This document shows, piece by piece, positions 26,497-37,329 of a stretch of 64,000 bases of DNA. This DNA comes from Burkholderia glumae LMG 2196 = ATCC 33617 (GTDB taxonomy: Bacteria; Pseudomonadota; Gammaproteobacteria; Burkholderiales; Burkholderiaceae). The stretch covers positions 1,054,001 to 1,118,000 of the forward strand of contig NZ_CP009435.1 in assembly GCF_000960995.1 (NCBI RefSeq). Reading direction: 5' to 3'. Numbering within the stretch: position 1 is the first letter of the stretch; each line of letters begins with the position of its first letter. The position numbers were made by a program, and so were the translations under genes. Under the pieces are notes generated by a model. The model ran no database searches. It was not told where the DNA came from and saw nothing but the letters and a program-made list of their open reading frames with translations.

Positions 26497-27375
26497 ATGG
26501 CTGGAATGAAGGAAATTCGCGGCAAGATCAAGAGCGTGCAGAACACGCGCAAGATCACCAAGGCAATGGAGATGGTCGCGGCATCGAAGATGCGCCGCGC
26601 GCAGGAGCGCATGCGCGCCGCGCGTCCGTATGCCGACAAGGTCCGCGCGATCGCCGCGCACATGAGCCGCGCGAACCCCGAGTATCGCCACCCGTTCATG
26701 GTGGAGAACAAGGACGCGAAGACGGCGGGCCTGATCCTCGTGACGACCGACAAGGGTCTGTGCGGCGGCCTGAACACCAACGTGCTGCGCGCGACGGTGA
26801 ACAAGCTGAAGGAACTCGAGAAGCAGGGCCAGAAGTTCGAGGCCACCGCGATCGGCGGCAAGGGCCTGGGTTTCCTGAACCGCGTCGGCGGCAAGGTGAT
26901 CTCGCAGGTCGTCCAGCTCGGCGACACGCCGCACCTCGACAAGCTGATCGGCGCCGTGAAGGTCCAGCTCGACCTGTACTCGGAAGGCAAGCTGTCGGCC
27001 GTGTACATCGCCTACACGCGCTTCATCAACACGATGAAGCAGGAAGCGGTGATCGAGCAGCTGCTGCCGCTCGCGGCCGATCATTTCGAGAACGGCGCGG
27101 ACGGCACGCCCTCGACTTCGTGGGACTACATCTACGAGCCGGATGCACAGGCGGTGGTCGACGAATTGCTGGTGCGCTACGTCGAGGCGCTCGTCTATCA
27201 GGCCGTGGCGGAAAACATGGCGTCCGAGCAATCGGCGCGAATGGTCGCGATGAAGGCTGCGTCCGACAATGCGAAGACCGTGATCAGCGAGCTTCAGCTG
27301 TCGTACAACAAGAGCCGGCAGGCAGCGATCACGAAGGAGCTGTCGGAGATCGTCGGCGGTGCCGCCGCGGTGTAA
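26497..27375 (+). CDS. atpG: ATP synthase F1 subunit gamma
   Basis: A 292-residue rotor shaft. The N-terminal helix MAGMKEIRGKIKSVQNTRKITKAMEMVAASKMRRAQ and the C-terminal helix ENMASEQSARMVAMKAASDNAKTVISELQLSYNKSRQAAITKELSEIVGGAAAV form the coiled coil inside the hexamer. The middle Rossmann-like domain carries TDKGLCGGLN. The gene sits between alpha and beta as expected. Confidence 0.97.
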   Translation: MAGMKEIRGKIKSVQNTRKITKAMEMVAASKMRRAQERMRAARPYADKVRAIAAHMSRANPEYRHPFMVENKDAKTAGLILVTTDKGLCGGLNTNVLRATVNKLKELEKQGQKFEATAIGGKGLGFLNRVGGKVISQVVQLGDTPHLDKLIGAVKVQLDLYSEGKLSAVYIAYTRFINTMKQEAVIEQLLPLAADHFENGADGTPSTSWDYIYEPDAQAVVDELLVRYVEALVYQAVAENMASEQSARMVAMKAASDNAKTVISELQLSYNKSRQAAITKELSEIVGGAAAV

Positions 27376-27447
27376 GCGGCCGCGTGACCGTTGCCTCGAA
27401 ACTGCGCCCTTGCGCGAGTCAAGAATCAGGTATTGAAAGGAAAAGCG

Positions 27448-28842
<1,395 letters not shown>

Positions 28843-28985
28843 GGGTGGGGTGAGTCGCCTGCGCGGGCAGGCGGTCGCGGCACCTTCGCGACCGGCCCGC
28901 GCGCGCCACACGCAACACGCTCAACCCGCCGTGCATGGGACGGGGCGAGACGCTCAGGCGCCGCGCTCCGTCGACAGGAGTCGAT

Positions 28986-29411
28986 ATGGCAACCATCAAA
29001 GTAGACGTCGTCAGCGCGGAAGAGGAAATCTTCTCGGGCCAGGCGAAATTCGTCGCGCTGCCGGGCGAATCGGGTGAGCTGGGCATTCTGCCCGGCCACA
29101 CGCCGCTCATCACCCGGATCCGTCCGGGTGCGGTGCGCATCGAGTCCGAAGCCGGTGCCGACGAATTCGTGTTCGTCGCCGGCGGTATTCTCGAAGTGCA
29201 GCCGGGCGCGGTCACCGTGCTCGCCGACACCGCGATTCGCGGCCGCGACCTCGACGCCGCCAAGGCCGAGGAAGCGAAGCGTCGCGCCGAGGAAACGCTG
29301 CAGAACGCGAAGTCCGACATCGATCTGGCCAAGGCGCAGTCGGAACTCGCGACCGCAATGGCGCAGCTCGAGGCGATCCAGCGTCTGGCGAAGATTCGCA
29401 GCAAGAACTGA
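28986..29411 (+). CDS. atpC: ATP synthase F1 subunit epsilon
   Basis: A 141-residue inhibitory and coupling subunit. The beta-sandwich domain is MATIKVDVVSAEEEIFSGQAKFVALPGESGELGILPGHTPLITRIRPG, and the C-terminal pair of helices runs LDAAKAEEAKRRAEETLQNAKSDIDLAKAQSELATAMAQLEAIQRL. It is the last gene of the operon, 143 bp after atpD, and is followed by a strong terminator. Confidence 0.96.
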   Translation: MATIKVDVVSAEEEIFSGQAKFVALPGESGELGILPGHTPLITRIRPGAVRIESEAGADEFVFVAGGILEVQPGAVTVLADTAIRGRDLDAAKAEEAKRRAEETLQNAKSDIDLAKAQSELATAMAQLEAIQRLAKIRSKN

Positions 29412-29443
29412 GGCACGCCAGCGCCTCGCGCGCCGGCACCAGG

Positions 29444-29470
29444 AAGCAGCCTTCGGGCTGCTTTTTTTTC
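29444..29470 (+). terminator. Rho-independent terminator of the atp operon
   Basis: AAGCAGCC (29444-29451), the very stable TTCG tetraloop, then GGCTGCTT running into a row of T residues on the plus strand. It lies 33 bp after the atpC stop. Confidence 0.93.
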
Positions 29471-29579
29471 GCCCGCGCGGCCCGCCGCGCATCCCCGCGT
29501 ACATTCCGGCTAATCCCGATGTCGGGCGAGGGGTGGCCGGTGCAGAATGGGCCGCTCATTCTGCGCGTGTGGAGACGAC

Positions 29580-31352
29580 ATGGCGACGATGGCGGGGACG
29601 GGCGGTGGCGCGGCGGCCGGTATCGACGGTGCGCGGCTCGCGCCGCGTGATGGCCTGTCGTACGTGCGCGGCGCGACCGACGTGCCGCTCAGCCACGCCA
29701 CCGTCGGCGCGCTGCTGGCCGAGACGATCGCGCGCCATCCCGATCGCCCGGCCGTGGTGTTCCGCGAGCAGGGCGTGCGCTGGAACTGGCGCGAGTTCGG
29801 CGACGAGGTCGACGCGCTGGCCGCCGCGCTGGTCGCGCTCGGCATCGCGCCTGGCGAGCGCGTCGGAATCTGGGCGCCGAACCGGGTCGAGTGGCTGCTC
29901 ACGCAGTTCGCCACCGCGCGGATCGGCGCGATCCTCGTCAACATCAATCCCGCCTACCGGCTCGCCGAGCTCGAGTACGCGCTGAACCAGGTGGGCTGCA
30001 AGGCGCTGATCGCCGCCGAGTCGTTCAAGTCCTCGCACTACACGCAAATGTTGCGCACGCTGCTGCCCGAGGTCGACAGCCAGGCGCCGGGCGCGCTGCG
30101 CTGCGCGCGCGTGCCGTCGCTGCGCGCGATCGTGTCGATGAGCGCGCAAGCGCCGGCCGGCATGTTCCGCTTCGACGAGGTGCTGGCGCGCGGCCGCACG
30201 CTGCGCGCGCGCGCAGCGCTCGACGTGCTCGGCGCCGGCCTCGCGCAGACCGACCCGATCAACATCCAGTTCACGAGCGGCACCACCGGCAGCCCGAAGG
30301 GCGCCACGCTCACGCACCGCAACATCGTCAACAACGCGATCGCGATCGCCGGCGTGATGCACCTGGGCGCGCACGACGCGCTCTGCATCCCGGTGCCGCT
30401 CTACCACTGCTTCGGGATGGTGCTGGCGGCGCTGGCCTGCGTGTCGGCGGGCGCGAAGATGGTGTTTCCGGGCGCCGCGTTCGATCCGCTTGCAACGCTC
30501 GAGGCCGTCCAGGCCGAGCGCTGCACCGCGCTGCACGGCGTGCCGACCATGTTCATCGCCGAGCTCGACCATCCCGAGTTCGGCCGCTTCGATCTGCGCA
30601 CGCTGCGCACCGGCATCATGGCCGGCTCGCCGTGCCCGATCGAGATCATGAGGCGCGTGGTGGCCGAGATGCACATGGCGGAGGTGACCATCGCCTACGG
30701 CATGACGGAGACGAGCCCGGTCTCGTTCCAGAGCGCCACCACCGACTCGCTCGAAAAGCGCACCACCACGGTGGGCCGGATTCAGCCGCACCTCGAGGCC
30801 AAGATCGTCGACGCGACGGGCGCGATCGTGCCGGTGGGCGAGACGGGCGAACTCTGCACGCGCGGCTATTCGGTGATGTCGGGCTACTGGTGCGATGGCG
30901 CGGGCGACGGCGGCGACGCGCTCACGCGTGCGGCGATCGTCGACGGCTGGATGCATACGGGCGACCTCGCCACCTTCGACGAGGAGGGTTTCTGCAACAT
31001 CGTCGGGCGCCTGAAAGACATGCTGATCCGCGGCGGCGAGAACATCTATCCGCGCGAGATCGAGGAATTCCTGTTCCGCCATCCGAAGATCCAGAGCGCG
31101 CAGGTGTTCGGCGTGCCCGATGCGAAATACGGCGAGGAGGTGTGCGCGTGGGTGGTGCTGCGTGCCGGCGAAACGCTCGACGCCGAGGCGCTGCGCGAGT
31201 TCTGCCGCGGACAGATCGCGCACTACAAGGTGCCGCGCTATGTGCGTTTCGTGGAGGCGCTGCCGATGACCGTGACGGGCAAGGTGCAGAAGTTCGTGAT
31301 GCGCGAGGCGATGATCGACGAACTCGGGCTGGCGGTGCAGAAAACAGCCTGA
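29580..31352 (+). CDS. Acyl-CoA synthetase (AMP-binding, FadD-like)
   Basis: A 590-residue adenylate-forming enzyme that joins a carboxylic acid, probably a fatty acid, to CoA with ATP. The P-loop FTSGTTGSPKGATLTHRNIVNNA is at about 227-249, YGMTETSP near 372, and the hinge and C-terminal domain TGDLATFDEEGFCNIVGRLKDMLIRGGENIYPREIEEFLFRHPKIQSAQVFGVPDAKYGEEV near 465-525. The catalytic Lys is in VTGKVQKF. The ATG at 29580 follows GGAGA; an upstream in-frame start adds a stretch unlike the family. It stands alone, divergent from nothing and convergent with the candidate RNA gene. Confidence 0.92.
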   Translation: MATMAGTGGGAAAGIDGARLAPRDGLSYVRGATDVPLSHATVGALLAETIARHPDRPAVVFREQGVRWNWREFGDEVDALAAALVALGIAPGERVGIWAPNRVEWLLTQFATARIGAILVNINPAYRLAELEYALNQVGCKALIAAESFKSSHYTQMLRTLLPEVDSQAPGALRCARVPSLRAIVSMSAQAPAGMFRFDEVLARGRTLRARAALDVLGAGLAQTDPINIQFTSGTTGSPKGATLTHRNIVNNAIAIAGVMHLGAHDALCIPVPLYHCFGMVLAALACVSAGAKMVFPGAAFDPLATLEAVQAERCTALHGVPTMFIAELDHPEFGRFDLRTLRTGIMAGSPCPIEIMRRVVAEMHMAEVTIAYGMTETSPVSFQSATTDSLEKRTTTVGRIQPHLEAKIVDATGAIVPVGETGELCTRGYSVMSGYWCDGAGDGGDALTRAAIVDGWMHTGDLATFDEEGFCNIVGRLKDMLIRGGENIYPREIEEFLFRHPKIQSAQVFGVPDAKYGEEVCAWVVLRAGETLDAEALREFCRGQIAHYKVPRYVRFVEALPMTVTGKVQKFVMREAMIDELGLAVQKTA

Positions 31353-31383
31353 CGAACGACGCGGCCTGCGTTTTCTGCAGACG

Positions 31384-31410
31384 AAAAAAAGCGGGCTTAA
31401 GAGCCCGCTA
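31384..31410 (-). terminator. Minus-strand Rho-independent terminator
   Basis: The 8-bp stem AGCGGGCT/AGCCCGCT (31390-31397 with 31402-31409) has a 4-nt loop. On the minus strand it runs into seven T residues; on the plus strand it is followed by A residues. It therefore ends a transcript coming from the right, not the acyl-CoA synthetase gene. Confidence 0.85.
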
Positions 31411-31720
31411 AAAACCACACGCTACGGGGTTAGCGCGAGGAGACCAAAGGTGGAACGCAACCGGCGTGGGCCGGTCACGATTCCAACAGGGATGCCCCTG
31501 GCAAGGGATTCGGCACAAAGCCGACGGACTATTCGAAGTGCATCGTATCCGCTCACACGCCGCACTAGAAAGACCACATCCGTGTTGAAACCGTGAGAGC
31601 CATTGTGGGCGAATTGTGAAAGTAGCGCGGTAACAAAGTGTATCAGGTTGTAACGCCCGTCAGATAAGGCTGAGCGGGACTTTTTACCCCTTCCGGAAGG
31701 ATTGCTCGACGTCATTTTTA
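31384..31720 (-). ncRNA. Candidate structured RNA gene of unknown family
   Basis: The minus-strand transcript would end at the terminator below. Reading it in its own 5' to 3' direction, its last 140 nt fold as TCGGC-TTTGT-GCCGA, CAGGG-GCAT-CCCTG and a long hairpin GGAA..CG..ACCGG-CCCACG-CCGGT..CG..TTCC with one bulge. CGCTA-ACCCCG-TAGCG and the terminator stem complete the series. Five adjacent hairpins are unlikely in ordinary spacer. I do not recognise it as RNase P, tmRNA, 6S or SRP RNA. The 5' end is unknown; it could be near 31640 (TACACT as a weak -10) or further up. The alternative is a 100-residue protein encoded at 31422-31724. Confidence 0.5.
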
Positions 31721-31964
31721 CCACATTTCCGAATGGCTTTTTGTGCGCGTTTTACCTGATCTTCGGATGCATCGTATTTAACGAAAGTTATGATTTCGCG
31801 CATTTCGATACTGCCGCGTTTGTCGGGCCAAAATAGTTGAATTAAGGGACGATGTGATTAAAGGCGCGGCCGCGGGTGATTGTGCGACGGATTTCCGGGC
31901 GGTCCGACCGGGGCGGTGTCGGCGGCGAGACGCTCGACTGCCGCCCGTCGTCGGCCGCCGCGGC

Positions 31965-32849
31965 TTACTTCAGCCAGTGGTCCGTAATGGATTGAAATTC
32001 GCCGGTCTCGCGCGCGAGATGCAGCCACTGGTCGACGTACTGCTGGAACACCACGTCGCCGCGCGGCAGCATGTAGGCCTTTTCGCCGAACTGGAACGGC
32101 TGGTCCGGGTGGACCGAGCAGAGCCCGGGATTGAGCTTCTGCTGCCAGCGGGTCTCGGACGCGTCGGTCACCATCACGTCCGCGCGGCCGTCGAGGATCT
32201 GCCTGAAGATCGTCACGTTGTCGGGGTAGACCGTCAGGGTCGCATGCGGCAGGAACTGCCGCGCGAAGCGCTCGTTGGTGCCGCCCGGGTTCACGATCAC
32301 GCGCGTCGACGGCTGGTCGATCTGCGCGATGGTACGGTAGCGGTCGACATCGGCGCAGCGCACGATCGGGGTCTTGCCGTCCTGCATCGTCGCACGCGTG
32401 AAGAACACGCGCTTTTGGCGGTCGAGCGTGGTCGAAATGCCGCCTACTGCGACGTCGCACTTCGCGACGAAGTCGTCCGTCAGCGTGCGCCAGCTGGTTT
32501 TGACGAACTCGGCCCGCACGCCGAGCGAGCGCGCGAGCGACTCGGCCAGATCGATGTCGATGCCCTCGAAGCGGCCGTCGGGCCGGTAGTAGGAGTAGGG
32601 GCGGTAGTCACCGGTGGTGCAGACGCGCAGCGTGCCGCGCGCCAGCACCGCGTCGAGCCGCGAGGCGGGCGTGGGGGGCGTGGCGGCGCTACTGGCGGCT
32701 TCGGCCGGGTCCGCGGCCCGCGCCGGCATGGCGCCGGCGATGGCCGCGCTCGCCAGCGCGAACGCGACGGCCGATAGCGGACGAAGCGGGCGGCGCGCAC
32801 GGTGCGCGGGATGGATGGGGCGCTGGGCGCGGGGGCGGGCGAACGGCAT
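31965..32849 (-). CDS. pheC: Periplasmic cyclohexadienyl (prephenate/arogenate) dehydratase-like protein
   Basis: A 294-residue protein of the family-3 binding-protein fold with a basic signal peptide (about 1-45, ending PARAADP). Compared from memory with PheC of Pseudomonas, the agreement is strong: LRVCTTGDYRPYSYYRPDGRFEGIDIDLAESLA, QIDQPSTRVIVNPGGTNERFARQFLP, YPDNVTIFRQILDGRADVMVTDASE and FQFGEKAYMLPRGDVVFQQYVDQWLHLA. PheC removes water and CO2 from prephenate or arogenate in the periplasm, giving phenylpyruvate or Phe. The ATG at 32849 follows GGAGA; an upstream start is possible but adds no signal feature. General databases may call it a transporter binding protein. It is divergent from hemE. 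Confidence 0.8.
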   Translation of the reverse strand: MPFARPRAQRPIHPAHRARRPLRPLSAVAFALASAAIAGAMPARAADPAEAASSAATPPTPASRLDAVLARGTLRVCTTGDYRPYSYYRPDGRFEGIDIDLAESLARSLGVRAEFVKTSWRTLTDDFVAKCDVAVGGISTTLDRQKRVFFTRATMQDGKTPIVRCADVDRYRTIAQIDQPSTRVIVNPGGTNERFARQFLPHATLTVYPDNVTIFRQILDGRADVMVTDASETRWQQKLNPGLCSVHPDQPFQFGEKAYMLPRGDVVFQQYVDQWLHLARETGEFQSITDHWLK

Positions 32850-33052
32850 CGAAGTCTCCAAAGGGGCGGCCGCGCTGGCTGGTGGGATGGATGTCGGGAT
32901 CGAGGCGGCGGGCAGGCCGCCTGCCCTCGATGATAGCGGGCGCACCGACGTTGCGGCCCGCCCGCCGGCCCGCCCGCGGCGACGCGCTCGCGCGGCCCTG
33001 GGCGGCGGCTCCGGTAGAATGCCCGTTTGCTCACGCTCCGTCGCCCTCCACC

Positions 33053-34147
33053 GTGGCTCATAACCTGCTCAACGATACCTTCCTGCGCGCGCTGCTGCGC
33101 CAGCCGACCGATTACACGCCGATCTGGCTGATGCGCCAGGCGGGCCGTTATCTGCCGGAGTACAACGCCACGCGCTCGCGCGCCGGCAGCTTCCTCGGGC
33201 TCGCGAAGCATCCGGAGTATGCGGCGGAAGTGACGCTGCAGCCGCTCGAACGCTATCCGCTCGACGCGGCGATCCTGTTCTCCGACATCCTGACGATTCC
33301 CGACGCGATGGGGCTCGGCCTTGAGTTCCTGGCCGGCGAGGGACCGAAGTTCGCGCATCCGGTGCGCACCGAGGCCGACGTGGCGCGGCTCGCGGTGCCC
33401 GACATCGGCGCAACGCTCGGCTACGTGACCGACGCGGTGCGCGAGATCCGGCGCGCGCTCACCGATGCGCAGGGTCGCCAGCGCGTGCCGCTGATCGGCT
33501 TCTCGGGGAGCCCCTGGACGCTTGCCTGCTACATGGTCGAAGGTGGCGGCTCCGACGATTTCCGCACCGTGAAGTCGATGGCCTACGCGCGGCCCGACCT
33601 GATGCAGCGGATCCTCGACGTGAACGTCGACGCGGTGGCCGCCTATCTCGACGCGCAGATCCAAGCGGGCGCGCAGGCCGTGATGATCTTCGACACCTGG
33701 GGCGGGGCGCTCGCCGACGGGGCCTACCAGCGGCTCTCGCTCGACCCGATCCGCCGCGTCGTCGCGCAACTCGCCCGTGAGCACGACGGTGAGCGCGTAC
33801 CGGTGATCATCTTCACCAAGGGCGGCGGGCTCTGGCTCGAGGAAATCGCCGGCAGCGGCGTGGACGCGGTCGGCCTCGACTGGACCGTCAACCTGGGCCG
33901 CGCGCGCGAGCGCGTGGGTGGCAGCGTGGCATTGCAGGGCAACCTCGATCCGTCGATCCTGTTCGCGCCGCCGGCGACGATCCGCATGGAAGCGCGCGCG
34001 GTGCTCGACAGCTATGGCAACCACCCCGGCCACGTGTTCAACCTCGGCCACGGTATCTCGCAGTTCACGCCGCCCGAGCATGTCGCGGAACTGGTCGACG
34101 AGGTGCATCGGCACAGCAGGACGCTGCGCGCCGGCCCGCTGGGCTGA
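33053..34147 (+). CDS. hemE: Uroporphyrinogen decarboxylase
   Basis: A 364-residue haem-pathway enzyme that removes four carboxyl groups from uroporphyrinogen III to give coproporphyrinogen III. The signature PIWLMRQAGRYLPEYN is at about 23-38 (the Arg residues bind the substrate), GFSGSPWTLACYMVEGGGSDDF near 150, and the active-site Asp is in ILFSDILTIPDAMGLGLEF. The start is GTG at 33053, giving MAHNLLNDTFLRALLRQPTDYTP, the family N-terminus. TAGAAT at 33015-33020 could be its -10 box. Confidence 0.96.
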   Translation: MAHNLLNDTFLRALLRQPTDYTPIWLMRQAGRYLPEYNATRSRAGSFLGLAKHPEYAAEVTLQPLERYPLDAAILFSDILTIPDAMGLGLEFLAGEGPKFAHPVRTEADVARLAVPDIGATLGYVTDAVREIRRALTDAQGRQRVPLIGFSGSPWTLACYMVEGGGSDDFRTVKSMAYARPDLMQRILDVNVDAVAAYLDAQIQAGAQAVMIFDTWGGALADGAYQRLSLDPIRRVVAQLAREHDGERVPVIIFTKGGGLWLEEIAGSGVDAVGLDWTVNLGRARERVGGSVALQGNLDPSILFAPPATIRMEARAVLDSYGNHPGHVFNLGHGISQFTPPEHVAELVDEVHRHSRTLRAGPLG

Positions 34148-34283
34148 GCGGTCACTGTCGACACGATGCGGCACTGCAGTGGGGAGGGCTGGCGCGCTTC
34201 GTGCATCGCGGGCGCCGCCGGCACGCTCGCCGGACGACGTCAGCGCCCGCCGGCTGGCACTTCCCGGCTTGTCAAGACTTGAC

Positions 34284-34292
34284 TTATACACA
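34284..34292 (+). promoter_or_regulatory. DnaA box 1
   Basis: TTATACACA fits the TTATNCACA consensus exactly. It is in an AT-rich context just after CTTGTCAAGACTTGAC. Confidence 0.55.
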
Positions 34293-34473
34293 TTTTGCAC
34301 GTTGCAGCGCGGTAGAGTGCAGCATCGACAAACCGCTCGCGCTATTGCACCGGAAAACGGATAGCGGCCTTGCTGGATAAGGCTTCGCGACCGGTGCCAG
34401 AACGGCGCCGAAGGCGGCGAAGCGCAGACGGCTGCACCGTTTCCGGCCCGACAGGCGCGAGTTCTCAACAAAG

Positions 34474-34482
34474 TTATCCACA
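34474..34482 (+). promoter_or_regulatory. DnaA box 2
   Basis: TTATCCACA is the highest-affinity form of the DnaA box. It is 190 bp from box 1, in the same orientation and about 100 bp before priA. Confidence 0.65.
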
Positions 34483-34501
34483 GGTGGAGTCGGCGTTCCC
34501 C

Positions 34502-34518
34502 GATTCTTAATGAGAATC
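34502..34518. promoter_or_regulatory. Palindrome before priA
   Basis: GATTCT-TAATG-AGAATC is a perfect 6-bp inverted repeat with a 5-bp centre. Its half (AATGAGAATC) resembles Fur-box halves, but with one palindrome only I cannot name the protein. Confidence 0.35.
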
Positions 34519-34580
34519 CGAAACTTAGCGGCGAAAGTGATGTTTTACTTTAACTTCGCGGCGCCGGCCGCGCGCCGGCG

Positions 34581-36833
<2,253 letters not shown>

Positions 36834-37168
36834 GCGCCGCCGCCATGCCGGTGCGCGTCGCAACGCGGTCGGCGCGGATGCATCGAAGTGGTGCAACCCG
36901 GCCGCGCCCGCGACGATAGCGCGGCGCACCGGCCGGCAACGGTGCGGGTTTCCGCCCGCCGGCGCAACCTCGGCGCAGCACGAGCAAACCGCCGCCGCGC
37001 CTTGTCGCACCTGTCTCGCAGCGATTGGCTCTCCTCCAGGCAGGCCGCCCGCCGCGCCGCGGCGCGCTCGCGCGGGCGCGCCGGCAGCGCGTCCCCACTT
37101 CGGTGCATCCGTGCCGAGTGCCTGCGGCGCAAATCCGGCCTAAGGGAAAATACCGATCGCCCCGATGC
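36834..37168. other. Intergenic region downstream of priA, nothing recognised
   Basis: About 335 bp of GC-rich spacer with no gene, hairpin-plus-U-run or RNA that I can support. The putA promoter begins at its right end. Confidence 0.45.
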
Positions 37169-37197
37169 TTGGCGAGGCCGGGTTGCGATGATCTAAT
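37169..37197 (+). promoter_or_regulatory. Promoter of the putA leader
   Basis: TTGGCG (37169-37174) and TCTAAT (37192-37197) are separated by 17 bp. The initiation point would be near 37204, which leaves only about 20 nt before the terminator stem. Confidence 0.5.
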
Positions 37198-37220
37198 GCT
37201 TTGATTCCAAAGAATTTTAG

Positions 37221-37259
37221 AAAGGTGCAACCGCACGTGCGATTCGGTTGCACCTTTTT
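37221..37259 (+). terminator. Terminator/attenuator in the putA leader
   Basis: A perfect 13-bp stem AAAGGTGCAACCG (37221-37233) and its complement (37245-37257), with an 11-nt loop CACGTGCGATT, runs into five T residues. It lies after the likely promoter and 70 bp before the putA ATG, so most transcripts may stop here unless read-through is allowed. It could otherwise be the end of a very short separate RNA. Confidence 0.8.
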
Positions 37260-37329
37260 ATTGTGTGGCATAGGATGTCGCGAGTCTCATCCACGCGACC
37301 GCCGGCTCCAGCCTGGCACAAAAGGAATC

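Larger units (their letters stand above)
31353..31964. other. Low-GC intergenic region with a minus-strand RNA candidate
   Basis: A 612-bp gap with clearly lower GC than the rest of the window. It contains five consecutive hairpins between 31389 and 31524, a terminator that works only on the minus strand, and an AT-rich promoter-like stretch near 31720-31850. A 100-codon minus-strand frame (31422-31724) covers part of it, but it has weak codon bias and no ribosome site. Confidence 0.6.
34148..34580. other. hemE-priA intergenic region with DnaA boxes and a palindrome
   Basis: A 433-bp spacer, AT-richer than its neighbours, without a supported gene. It carries two perfect TTATNCACA boxes, a GATTCT-TAATG-AGAATC palindrome and an AT-rich strip just before priA. 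A plus-strand frame reading through it shows no recognisable protein. Confidence 0.6.

Noticed and set aside
34148..34580. Chromosome origin between hemE and priA
   Set aside because: Only two DnaA boxes and no unwinding element or dnaA gene; reported as DnaA boxes, not as an origin.
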